A stretch of DNA of 33,071 bases from Candidatus Neomarinimicrobiota bacterium (GTDB lineage: Bacteria > Fidelibacterota > UBA8477 > JABMPR01): NCBI GenBank assembly GCA_034716895.1, contig JAYEKW010000017.1, positions 1-33,071 on the forward strand, given 5' to 3'. Of the stretch, positions 15,976 to 24,842 are shown one piece after another. Made by a program: the position numbers and the translations under genes. The notes beneath the pieces are model-generated. The model saw only the letters and a list, made by a program, of their open reading frames with translations, made no database searches and was not told the DNA's origin. Position 1 is the first letter of the stretch. Each line of letters opens with the position of its first letter.

Positions 15976-18035
15976 TTCTGGAGTATGATTTGGGTTTGAG
16001 CTTGCTCAGTGCCAGTATTGACTTTACAAATGTAGTTACCATTCGGTACGATAAAGCCATCTGCATCATCTCCCACCCAATTCAGCCAATAGGTGCCAGC
16101 GGGGGCATAACGATCAACCAGGTATTTTATAATGTCCCCCTTATCATTATAAATACTGATATTAAATTCACCGTCCAGGGGAAGAGAGAGCTCAAAGATT
16201 ACAGGAACCCCTGGTGAGCCAGGTTCACTTTTTAAAGTCAGTTTCTTTGGAATTGATAAATCCTTATGACTATTACTAAACCTCTTATCAATGACAACCT
16301 GATCCATAACTCTTTGCTCTCTATCCCTAAAGCTGAGATCTAGGGTTGATCCATTTATATCAATCAAACAATAATGATAGCTAGTTCTTTGTTTTCTAAT
16401 ATCGGCCTGGTTGCGAACAGGGTGATCCTGAGGACCGCCACCACCACCGCTGATGATATGATAAATGCCATCTACATAACTTCGTTCATAGTCGTGAACA
16501 TGGCCGGAAAAATAAAAATCTACACCATACTTCTTGAAAAGAGGCCATATTTGGTCTTCATTTAATTTGTAGCGTACCTTAGACATTATCGGAATATGAG
16601 CTGTAACAAATAACCATTCGGCATTTTGGGCTGCAGGCGAACTCAGCTGCTTCTCAAGCCATTGGTGCTGAGAACTACCTGATGCTATATCAGGGAAAGC
16701 ACGATCGGTGTAGGCAGCTAGATTATTGTCAAAAAAGATGAAAAATGCGTTTCCATATTCAAAACTGTAGTATGTTTCATGCGGCTTGTCAGGAAAAGAA
16801 AAATACTTTGAAAAGTAGTGTGAGTAGGGTATTTGTTCCTGATCTGGGGATGTCGTGCCCAGGGTATTATTCTCATGATTGCCTACCGAAACATAAATAG
16901 GTGTCGAAGTCAGCAAGTCTTGTAATGGATCAAATAATTCAGTGTCCCAGTCTGGCCGGAGCCCGTTCATAACCACATCACCCGTATTGATTATAAAATC
17001 CGGAGTTTGTGCTGAAATTGCAGAGACAACTTCTGAATGGCGCAAGAAATTCGTACGATTATCACCATAGAGGGCAAAGCGAAAGGCTTGCTCCGTGGTT
17101 TTTGCAGTTCTAAATATATACCAATCACTCACCAATGAACCAGACGATACCCGGTAAGTATACTGTTGCCCCTGTTGCAAGTCAGGCAATACAACCTCGT
17201 GTATTTTGACCCTGTCATCCATCAATATGGTCTGAGTTTCTCCCCTGGATAGTCCATATTCAACTTGAGAATTCTGAGCTTGACTGCTGCCCCACATAAT
17301 TACTGCACTATCACCCAAAACATTCTGTAAATAAGGAACCCGATCAAAGTATAGTGACTTGTTTCTTGTGATCTTTAAGTTGTCATAAACGGTGATATCA
17401 TTGAAGAAGGAAGCATTGTTGTGATAGGTTGCAAAACCAACTTTTCCCCAACTAAGACTGGTATCTACAATTGAAAAATATTCCATTTGATCCAGGTAAA
17501 CCTTTATGGAATCCCCCCTAACATCAACACTAATATTGAAACGACATTCAGGCCACATCTCTTCGAGAAAGCCAATAGTCTCGAAAACGCCATCAACTCT
17601 TTTTTCAAGTCTAATTTTGGATATCTGAGATGAAAGGCTAAAGCGATAATAGTTTTCAGGATCCTGATAGCGGAATAAAACACCGATGTAATCGTCATCA
17701 GTCGATACCACATTTGCCGAAAGTGTATAGTCGGTCCAGTCAGCTTGTCCAGCCACCGCTTGAGTACCCAATTTGCCTTTGCCAATATTGCTCTGCTGAA
17801 TCAAATAGCCTGCTTCAACATACCAGTTTGATATTTCATGATCGGGATAGTCGTGGATTGTCCAACCTACCATATCACCATCTTCAAAATCATCACGCCA
17901 GATAACAGCCGAATTATTCGGTCCTAAACCTTGTTCAGGAGGAGAGCTTCCAACACCAACACAAGCTGCGAGAATAAACAGTAGGAAGCCAAGGAAACCC
18001 ACCACTTTGATTTGTTTCAGACGCATGGGGCTCAC
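15972..18035 (-). CDS. Lipoprotein calcineurin-like (purple acid phosphatase-type) phosphoesterase
   Basis: The 687-residue protein is a predicted lipoprotein (lipobox ILAAC, C25). Order: LamG-like beta-sandwich (about 47-218), Fn3-like PAP N-domain (about 232-310), and a metallophosphoesterase domain with GDNR (324-327), GDVV (352-355), GNHE (385-388), AHIP (479-482) and GHVH (511-514), so all five metal-binding blocks remain. The C-terminal domain has the beta-fold of T9SS tags but lacks the YPNPFN motif and ends QIILQN. It is a tandem paralogue of the next gene. It starts at GTG 18035 overlapping the upstream TGA (GTGA); an ATG three codons later (18026) is an alternative. Likely a phosphomonoesterase or diesterase acting at the periplasm or cell surface. 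Confidence 0.88.
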   Translation of the reverse strand: MSPMRLKQIKVVGFLGFLLFILAACVGVGSSPPEQGLGPNNSAVIWRDDFEDGDMVGWTIHDYPDHEISNWYVEAGYLIQQSNIGKGKLGTQAVAGQADWTDYTLSANVVSTDDDYIGVLFRYQDPENYYRFSLSSQISKIRLEKRVDGVFETIGFLEEMWPECRFNISVDVRGDSIKVYLDQMEYFSIVDTSLSWGKVGFATYHNNASFFNDITVYDNLKITRNKSLYFDRVPYLQNVLGDSAVIMWGSSQAQNSQVEYGLSRGETQTILMDDRVKIHEVVLPDLQQGQQYTYRVSSGSLVSDWYIFRTAKTTEQAFRFALYGDNRTNFLRHSEVVSAISAQTPDFIINTGDVVMNGLRPDWDTELFDPLQDLLTSTPIYVSVGNHENNTLGTTSPDQEQIPYSHYFSKYFSFPDKPHETYYSFEYGNAFFIFFDNNLAAYTDRAFPDIASGSSQHQWLEKQLSSPAAQNAEWLFVTAHIPIMSKVRYKLNEDQIWPLFKKYGVDFYFSGHVHDYERSYVDGIYHIISGGGGGPQDHPVRNQADIRKQRTSYHYCLIDINGSTLDLSFRDREQRVMDQVVIDKRFSNSHKDLSIPKKLTLKSEPGSPGVPVIFELSLPLDGEFNISIYNDKGDIIKYLVDRYAPAGTYWLNWVGDDADGFIVPNGNYICKVNTGTEQAQTQIILQN

Positions 18036-20041
18036 TTCAGATAACTGAGTTTGATCTGACTGCTACCAGACTCAGTTACAATTTGACAAGTATATACGCC
18101 GCTGGGAACCAATCTGCCGTTAGCATCATCACCATCCCAATGCAGCCAATAGGTGCCTGCTCGGGCAAATCCTTCTGCCAGGGTTGTCACCAGACGACCT
18201 GAGATATCATAGATTTTAAGGCTGTATTCTCCCTCAAGCGGCAAGGTGAATTGAATCATGGTAGAGGCATTAAACGGGTTGGGATAATTGTGCAATGTGA
18301 GTTGCTGTGGGTGGATCGGATCCTTGTCAGAAATGCTATCAGGATCTTTACTAATGACAAATTGATCCAATAAATTCTGGTCTTTATCCTTGATCTGAAA
18401 GCCCAGTACTGAATCATTCACTTCGATCATGCAATAATGATAGTTGCTGACCTGTTCGGTAATTTCAGGGATATCACGAACTCGATGGGACAATGGTCCA
18501 CCCGCTCCGCCACTGATTATGTGATGGAGACCTTCTGAAAACCCGCGTTCATAGTCATGAATATGACCAGCAAAGTAAATATCGACTTCATAGTCAAGGA
18601 GCAGCGGCAGGATGAAATCACGGTTCTGGTCGTAATTATTGTTGGTGCTGACTGAATAGATCGGGACATGCCCCAGGACAAACAGCCATTCTGCATTCTG
18701 AGCTTCAGCAGAGCCCAACTGTTCCTCAAGCCAGGAATATTGATCGCTTTCTTCATGGATGGCCGGGTAATTGGAGCTGGGGTAGGCGGCGATATTATTA
18801 TCTATAAATATGAAAAAGGTATTCCCGTACTCAAAAGAATAGTAATGTTCATGGTCTGGATCAGGGAAAGCAAAATATTCGCTGAAATAGGATGATTCTT
18901 TTTCATGATTTCCGATTGATACATAGATAGGCATATTTTTAATGAGGTCAGCCATTGGGTTGAAAAATTCAGTGTCCCAGTCTGCTCGGAGTCCGTACTG
19001 AACCACATCACCTACATTTATTAGAAAATCAGGGGTCTCTTCTGAGATTGCAGCTGAGATCTCGCCGTGACGCAGAAAGTTAGTCCGGTTATCTCCCAAT
19101 AAAGCAAAGCTGAAGGGGTCCTGGGGAAGTCTGGCAGAGATAAATTGAGCCCAATCGCTCACCTGGTTATTTGAGAACACCCGATAGACATATTCTTGAC
19201 CTCGGAGGAGATCCCTCAGGACTAATTCATGGTTCTTTTTGGGGGTGGTTGATCCGACCAATTCAGTTTCGGTGGTGGACAGTCCGTACTCTACAATAGA
19301 ATTCGTATACTGATTGGTGCGCCACATGACTGTGGCACTATCTCCCAGCACATTCTGCAGATAGGGACCTCTATTTATAACCAGGCTTTGATCGGGAGGC
19401 TCAACTTCCAGTCGATCATAGACAGAAATATCATCAAAGAAGGAACCATTGTTATTAATGGTTGCAAAACCAACGCGTCCTGACCCAAAGCTTGCATCGA
19501 TCAATTCAAAATACTGTACCTGATTCAGGTAAACTGAAATAGTATCATTCTGCACATCGATGGTGATATTGTAAGTACAAAGCGGCCACATCATGGTGAT
19601 CTGCTGCAGGGTTTGCAGGATGCCATCCTGGCGTTTTTCCAGGCGGATTCTGCCAGCTTGAGAAGAAAGCGTCATGCGATAGTAATTTCCGGCATTCTGG
19701 TAGCGAAACAACACACCAATGTAATCATCGTCGGTGGAGACCACATTGGCTGAAACGGTATAATTATCCCAGGTTGCCAATCCAGCCACTGCGTGTGTTC
19801 CCAATCCGCTTGATCCAATGTTACTGGTCTGGATCAAGTATCCGCCCTCAACAAACCAGTTGGATGATCCGGTTGCATCATCATAGAAAAGCCATCCATC
19901 GCTATCCCCATCTTCGAAATCATCGTTCCAGAGCAGGGTTTCCTGGCTAAAGACTGAGCTCCCCAAAGCAATCAGAAGTATAAAGAGCGGATAGAGGATT
20001 CGAAATGGGATAAAACGCTGCATCACTGGTATTCGTTTCAT
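18032..20041 (-). CDS. T9SS-exported calcineurin-like (purple acid phosphatase-type) phosphoesterase
   Basis: The 669-residue protein has a cleavable Sec signal (to about residue 32, no lipobox cysteine). It has a LamG-like domain (38-210), a Fn3-like domain (225-305) and a metallophosphoesterase core with GDNR (316-319), GDVV (344-347), GNHE (377-380), GHVP (457-460) and GHIH (492-495). A canonical sorting domain follows with YPNPFN (586-591), the YDISGR turn and the end KLSYLK. The family uses a dinuclear metal centre to hydrolyse phosphate esters; the substrate is unknown. It would be released or surface-attached through T9SS. It overlaps the upstream gene by ATGA and the downstream paralogue by GTGA, so it is in the middle of a coupled operon. 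Confidence 0.9.
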   Translation of the reverse strand: MKRIPVMQRFIPFRILYPLFILLIALGSSVFSQETLLWNDDFEDGDSDGWLFYDDATGSSNWFVEGGYLIQTSNIGSSGLGTHAVAGLATWDNYTVSANVVSTDDDYIGVLFRYQNAGNYYRMTLSSQAGRIRLEKRQDGILQTLQQITMMWPLCTYNITIDVQNDTISVYLNQVQYFELIDASFGSGRVGFATINNNGSFFDDISVYDRLEVEPPDQSLVINRGPYLQNVLGDSATVMWRTNQYTNSIVEYGLSTTETELVGSTTPKKNHELVLRDLLRGQEYVYRVFSNNQVSDWAQFISARLPQDPFSFALLGDNRTNFLRHGEISAAISEETPDFLINVGDVVQYGLRADWDTEFFNPMADLIKNMPIYVSIGNHEKESSYFSEYFAFPDPDHEHYYSFEYGNTFFIFIDNNIAAYPSSNYPAIHEESDQYSWLEEQLGSAEAQNAEWLFVLGHVPIYSVSTNNNYDQNRDFILPLLLDYEVDIYFAGHIHDYERGFSEGLHHIISGGAGGPLSHRVRDIPEITEQVSNYHYCMIEVNDSVLGFQIKDKDQNLLDQFVISKDPDSISDKDPIHPQQLTLHNYPNPFNASTMIQFTLPLEGEYSLKIYDISGRLVTTLAEGFARAGTYWLHWDGDDANGRLVPSGVYTCQIVTESGSSQIKLSYLK

Positions 20042-22008
20042 TTTAAATAGACAATCTTTCTAGAAAAGTTTGAGTGATCACTAAACCTGAAATTCAGCAG
20101 ATACACACCGCTGAAATTTACTTGAGGTGACCAGGCCAGCTGATGCTGACCCTGGCTGTGATGACTCTCTTTAATAATAGTTTCGATCTGACGTCCTTGA
20201 AGATCGAACACATCCAATGAAACCAATTGGTCTGATCCAAGAGTGTAATTAATGATGGTTGAATCGTTAAAGGGGTTGGGATATACGGAAAGCGTGAAGG
20301 CCTCTGGCAAGGCGTTTTTCTCAGAATCGTTCAAACCTGTACTGCTTGTATCAACATCACTAAAGAGAACATCAGGGCTGATTTCGAAAACAAAGGGGTA
20401 AAACTGGTTCCAGGGACTTGAGTCTCGCAATTGATATGCTCTTGCGCTTGATTCAGAGACATTGATCATATTATTGGCATCGTCAAACGTAATATCCTCT
20501 CCGCCTGAAGGAATTTCGAAAATTCGATCAGCTGTAATAAGTGTCGCAGGCTGGAGTGCTCCTTTCCGGTAACGATAAAGCAGGCTGTTATTAGTTCCAC
20601 CCCAGCTGGTGCATACAAATAAATATTTCTCACCACCATATTCTGTCCAGGCAGCCCCCTGATTGGTGTTAGGAATTTCATAGCGAACAGGCGTAGCAGC
20701 GATATTGATATTGCCGTTATCATAGACCGGATAGCCAAACATGAAAGCTCTGCCTGATGGGCGAGCGCCCCAACTTGCAACCCAGAGTGTATCATCAAAA
20801 TAATTCAGGTTTGAGGAGTATATGTTATAGGTATTTATCGGTTCCAGATCAAAATATTTTCCAGCAGTTGAGTCATAAGCCGGGACTTCACATTGATATA
20901 CAGAACCCTCGCTGCCCACATAAAGGTTACTTGCATAAAATGCCATGGCTGGTAAATGTCCGTAGGTGGGTCCTGCGGTAAATTGAAAACAGCGCCGAAC
21001 CTGGTAGCCTTTGTTAGGATCCATTTCAACAATTATGGAATTCTTTCCACCAATCGTACCGTTGATATCCTTATGGTACATGGCCAGGTACACCATATCA
21101 TTTTCTGTTGGATGCTGCTTATCCTCAAAGGTTGAAGCCATGCCCTGAGGAATGTAAAAATCATTTGAATAAGGTACAAAGACTGTGCGTTCCACTTCAG
21201 TTGGGTTAACCGTCACGACTTTTTCACTTCCCCGCTCCAGATAAAGAGGCATCCCAAAGTACTCACTTCCATCAAAGGGGGGACTGCTCTGGAGGTATGT
21301 CTCAGAACGCAGATAGTTATTCAAACTAATTCCCAGTATCTGCCCCTTGAATGATGGACCAAAGGTGCGTGGATCGCTGGAGCGACCAACCCTAACCTGT
21401 GACCTAATCAACGTAAATGCGGCCGGAACTGTCATCAGCTCACTTTGTTGAAAAACGGAAGTACCATCGACATACAGTTCAAACTCAATATAGCCATTTA
21501 TAATACGATTGATCCAGTAGAGATAGCTCCATGAAGCTGTATCTACTGGAACTGTGGCTGTCATGGTAAAAAGACTGTCCGAAAGATAACGGTGAATGTT
21601 TAGAAAACCGTCCTGGAGAAAAGTAGTGATGAAATGAACTCCGGCACTGTCCCCCCAACTAATGATGGTGCCATCCAGAGAATCAGGTTTGATCCACATC
21701 TCACCAGTTATAGTATGGTTTCCAAAAAAACTAATAATAGCTTCATTATCAGAAACCATGGCGGAGGAATCATTCAAAAAATGGGCACTCCGAGGTAAAC
21801 TCAAGCCCCATCCATCAGGTCCACGGGCAATTACTTCTGCTGGCTCGAGGTAATCATTGAACTCGAGACCACTCCAAGTTACCTGACTGTGGAAGGGAGA
21901 TTCAACGGGGAGTGATGCATCGAATCTGAACAGAGCATGATATTGAGCATACACGACGGTGCTACTCAATAAAATCAGGAATAAGCCTGAAATAATTTTG
22001 TGTCGCAT
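20038..22008 (-). CDS. T9SS-exported LamG / beta-propeller protein
   Basis: About 656 residues. Three in-frame Mets are available; the third (22008) has AGAGG six bases upstream while the first (22026) has none, so 22008 is chosen. It has a signal peptide (MRHKIISGLFLILL to VVYA) and a LamG/concanavalin-like domain (about 75-235; GEMWIKPDSLDG, VRVGRSSDPRTFGPSFKGQI). A region with propeller-like repeats follows (about 280-555; NSIIVEMDPNKGY, LPAMAFYASNLYVG, EDITFDDANNMINVSE), and a T9SS tail with YPNPFN ending KIVYLK. No catalytic motif is evident; it probably binds a polymer or phosphorylated ligand. First of four genes linked by 4-base overlaps, directly behind a strong hairpin (22036-22077). 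Confidence 0.8.
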   Translation of the reverse strand: MRHKIISGLFLILLSSTVVYAQYHALFRFDASLPVESPFHSQVTWSGLEFNDYLEPAEVIARGPDGWGLSLPRSAHFLNDSSAMVSDNEAIISFFGNHTITGEMWIKPDSLDGTIISWGDSAGVHFITTFLQDGFLNIHRYLSDSLFTMTATVPVDTASWSYLYWINRIINGYIEFELYVDGTSVFQQSELMTVPAAFTLIRSQVRVGRSSDPRTFGPSFKGQILGISLNNYLRSETYLQSSPPFDGSEYFGMPLYLERGSEKVVTVNPTEVERTVFVPYSNDFYIPQGMASTFEDKQHPTENDMVYLAMYHKDINGTIGGKNSIIVEMDPNKGYQVRRCFQFTAGPTYGHLPAMAFYASNLYVGSEGSVYQCEVPAYDSTAGKYFDLEPINTYNIYSSNLNYFDDTLWVASWGARPSGRAFMFGYPVYDNGNINIAATPVRYEIPNTNQGAAWTEYGGEKYLFVCTSWGGTNNSLLYRYRKGALQPATLITADRIFEIPSGGEDITFDDANNMINVSESSARAYQLRDSSPWNQFYPFVFEISPDVLFSDVDTSSTGLNDSEKNALPEAFTLSVYPNPFNDSTIINYTLGSDQLVSLDVFDLQGRQIETIIKESHHSQGQHQLAWSPQVNFSGVYLLNFRFSDHSNFSRKIVYLK

Positions 22009-22035
22009 TAGCATCCTCTGTTTCATTATTTTTAA

Positions 22036-22077
22036 AAGTGTGGTGAATGATTATAGAACCAATCATTCACCACACTT
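22036..22077 (-). terminator. Perfect 17-bp hairpin between lamin-tail gene and phosphoesterase operon
   Basis: Arms 22036-22052 and 22061-22077 are perfectly complementary (17 bp) around an 8-base loop. On the minus strand the stem runs into TTTTAAAAATA, giving a terminator-like tail. It lies 32 bases after the stop of the upstream gene and only 27 bases before the start of the next, leaving no room for another promoter. It is therefore a partial terminator, a processing site or a regulated attenuator. Confidence 0.8.
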
Positions 22078-22109
22078 GTTTTCTAAGCTGATTATTAACC
22101 CGGCTCAGA

Positions 22110-24719
22110 TTACTTCATCAAGATCATCTTCTTTGTTTCAGAGAAAGCAATTGAGTTAAGTGAATAGAGGTACATGCCTGAAGGAGCCATTGCGCCACTT
22201 CCAGTCAAGCCGTTCCAAGTCACTTCGTAATTTCCCGGCTTAAATCTCTGGTTTGCCAACTCAGCAACAACCTGTCCTTTGATATTGTAAATCGTCAAAG
22301 ACACATAGGTATGAGTTGGCACATCAAACCTAATAGTTGTGGAGGGGTTAAAGGGATTGGGGTAACAGTTCTCAAGCTTAAAGCTATTGGGCTGTACACC
22401 ACCCAGATCCACAGCTAAGAGGTCACAGATATTCATGTCACCATCACTGGATGAAGCCGGTGAATTTTCCAGCTCTGAAATTGTGAGATGTTCAACAAAA
22501 GCATCGATTATATCAGTGTTGCCATCTGGATATCTGGTGATGGAAGTATTGTGGCCACCATGTGCAGCAGATTCGACTCTCATGTTAAAATAAATATCCT
22601 GAGTGCTGGCGGACTGAGGTGCTCCCCGACCATAGTGACTGCCATAGTTAACATACATGGCATAGGATGTATCGGGCGAAATCAAAACCACACATTCACC
22701 AGCGTTGGGCAAACCATTTCCGATATCGTTCATGTGTGAACTATCAGACAGGAAGGCATGGGTCAGCATGGGATCAACATTCCAACCATCTGCAGGACCA
22801 ATTGAGAGATCACCACCACCAAAAACAGTTACAAACTCTCCACATCCCAGGGTATAGCCATCAGGAAATGTGAAACTGAATTGTTCATCATCTCCCAGCA
22901 TCCAGCCACTCATATCCACGGTTTCACTACTGACATTCAGGAGCTCGATATATTCATCCTGCTCAGCATGGCGGATCCAGTCCCGATTGGCATCACCATA
23001 GATCGGATCTGTGGAGGGATCAGCATTGATCTCGTTGATAATGATGGTCGGTGGCAATTGAAAAGCTGTCATAAAGGTGGCCGTAATCGTCTTCGATTTT
23101 GTCATGGCAATGTAAACCGGATTGATCTGAGCTACTTCGTCACCCTCCCAGCCGGAAAAGATAAAACCTTCAGCTGGTATTGCAGTCAGAGTCACAAAAT
23201 CCCCATAACCAAATTCGGTCTGGGTGGCACTGACTGAATCAAGCTCCACTGTACCAGAGCCAGCCGGGGTAGTCAGCAATGTCAGAGTAAAAGCTAACCG
23301 GTCAGCACCTTCCAGAGTCATTCCTGGAGAATAATTGCTTGTAGACACGGTCAGGTGTTCAACAAAAGGATCATCCAGCTCATAATTAGCATCTGGGGAA
23401 CGCGTCAGGGAATTATCATTAGCCCCATTTGCAGCAGTGCTCCGGGCAAACTCCCATACTGTTTCACCCACAACAGGATCTGTACCAGCACTAGTACCCC
23501 AGGCAACATAGGCATCATCCAGACCATTGGGCGACAGCAGTATAGCTGCATCACCGGCTTCATCAAAACCATCTCCAAGGCTACCACCAGCAGTAAATAC
23601 TCGGGTGAGCATGGGATCGCTATTATAGCCAGCAAAGCCACTCACATCGCCACCGCCAAAGATGGTCACAAACTCGAAGGAGTTGAGAATGTAACCATCG
23701 GGGAAGGTGAAATTCTGTAGTCCGGCATCGCCGGCAGTCCAACCTGTCAGGTCTACAGGATTTGAACTTAGATTAAGAAGCTCGATAAATTCATCTTGCA
23801 ACGCATCAGCTGTACCATCGCCATTGGCGTCACCATTGGCAACGTCTGCAGCTGGATCAGCCAAGACTTCGTTGATCATGATTTTAGGATCACGTTGCAC
23901 GATCACCCATTCAGGCATAGCTGGAACATCACCTTCATACCCGGCGATATCAGAGCCTCCTAAAATTCCATTAAAGCCAAAACCGGCTTCATCTGTTGCT
24001 ATCAATCCTTCACCATCATCAAAATGCCAAAGTGCGACAGTATAGCCATCAACTTCGAAAGGCTCATCGGCTGGAACAAAATTGGTAGTATAGCGAGCAG
24101 TGGCTGAGATTCGTACTTCATCAATTTGTCCCCGCCAGGTTTCATAGCGATCAAAATGATGATCCTGGGCTCCTGATCCGATAGTAATGATCTGATCACC
24201 GTTACTCACGGGTAAACAAATCTCACCCTCTGAATTTGGCTCCATATCCAGCTCCTGGACACCGTTAATAAACAAGCGCATGGAGTCGGCTACATCCCAG
24301 ACATAGGCCACATGAGTCCAGCGCGGTAACCAGATATTGGATTCAGTACGTAAGCTCTGGGTGGGATAATTGACTGCATCACCGCTCTGGACAAAGCAAA
24401 CCATATCACCTTGACCACGAATCCAATGCAAACCCATATCACCGACATAATTCCCTGAGATATTTTTGCAGAAAAGGTAGGTGTAGTCAGGCTCATGCGT
24501 ATCAGCCCGAAAGACTGAATCAGGCTTAAACCACATCTCTACTGTACCGGCATCCAGCTGGCCTGGCCATAATAGCGGGGTATCAGGAACAATCACACGA
24601 TCATGTTCCCACCAGGAAAAATGCAAAGCACCATTCCACTGGGCTTGTATGGTTATTGGAAAAACCAGAATTATCGCACTTATTGCGATTAGAATCATAC
24701 GTGTGGTTGATTTCATCAT
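22110..24719 (-). CDS. T9SS-exported LamG / double lamin-tail surface protein
   Basis: The 869-residue secreted protein has a signal peptide (to about residue 26), LamG-like domain (28-265; TVEMWFKPDSVF, GQIDEVRIS) and lamin-tail domain 1 (279-470). An InlB B-repeat-like module follows (478-550; TTPAGSGTVEL, IPAEGFIFSGWEGDE), then lamin-tail domain 2 (557-755) and a sorting domain with YPNPFN (786-791) ending KMILMK. No hydrolase module is present, so an adhesive or binding role is likely. From memory of the family, bacterial lamin-tail domains are often fused to secreted hydrolases including calcineurin-like phosphoesterases; here such enzymes follow in the same direction. AAGGAGG precedes two adjacent ATGs (24719 and 24716), the second slightly better spaced. 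The 123-base gap to the PorV-family gene shows no clear terminator. Confidence 0.87.
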   Translation of the reverse strand: MMKSTTRMILIAISAIILVFPITIQAQWNGALHFSWWEHDRVIVPDTPLLWPGQLDAGTVEMWFKPDSVFRADTHEPDYTYLFCKNISGNYVGDMGLHWIRGQGDMVCFVQSGDAVNYPTQSLRTESNIWLPRWTHVAYVWDVADSMRLFINGVQELDMEPNSEGEICLPVSNGDQIITIGSGAQDHHFDRYETWRGQIDEVRISATARYTTNFVPADEPFEVDGYTVALWHFDDGEGLIATDEAGFGFNGILGGSDIAGYEGDVPAMPEWVIVQRDPKIMINEVLADPAADVANGDANGDGTADALQDEFIELLNLSSNPVDLTGWTAGDAGLQNFTFPDGYILNSFEFVTIFGGGDVSGFAGYNSDPMLTRVFTAGGSLGDGFDEAGDAAILLSPNGLDDAYVAWGTSAGTDPVVGETVWEFARSTAANGANDNSLTRSPDANYELDDPFVEHLTVSTSNYSPGMTLEGADRLAFTLTLLTTPAGSGTVELDSVSATQTEFGYGDFVTLTAIPAEGFIFSGWEGDEVAQINPVYIAMTKSKTITATFMTAFQLPPTIIINEINADPSTDPIYGDANRDWIRHAEQDEYIELLNVSSETVDMSGWMLGDDEQFSFTFPDGYTLGCGEFVTVFGGGDLSIGPADGWNVDPMLTHAFLSDSSHMNDIGNGLPNAGECVVLISPDTSYAMYVNYGSHYGRGAPQSASTQDIYFNMRVESAAHGGHNTSITRYPDGNTDIIDAFVEHLTISELENSPASSSDGDMNICDLLAVDLGGVQPNSFKLENCYPNPFNPSTTIRFDVPTHTYVSLTIYNIKGQVVAELANQRFKPGNYEVTWNGLTGSGAMAPSGMYLYSLNSIAFSETKKMILMK

Positions 24720-24842
24720 CCCACCTCCTTGTGCTCGGTTAAAAATACCATCTCAAATTTATGACTGCCTTTTAGCCGACCCAATTCTCCCATGAGGGGA
24801 TGTGGTCTGCCATTTTGAAATTCAACAGGCAATGTCTCTTTC

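Noticed and set aside
22387-24045. Series of plus-strand frames of 68-121 codons opposite the lamin-tail protein
   Set aside because: The minus-strand protein has clear domains throughout. The plus-strand products show no domain or start signal.
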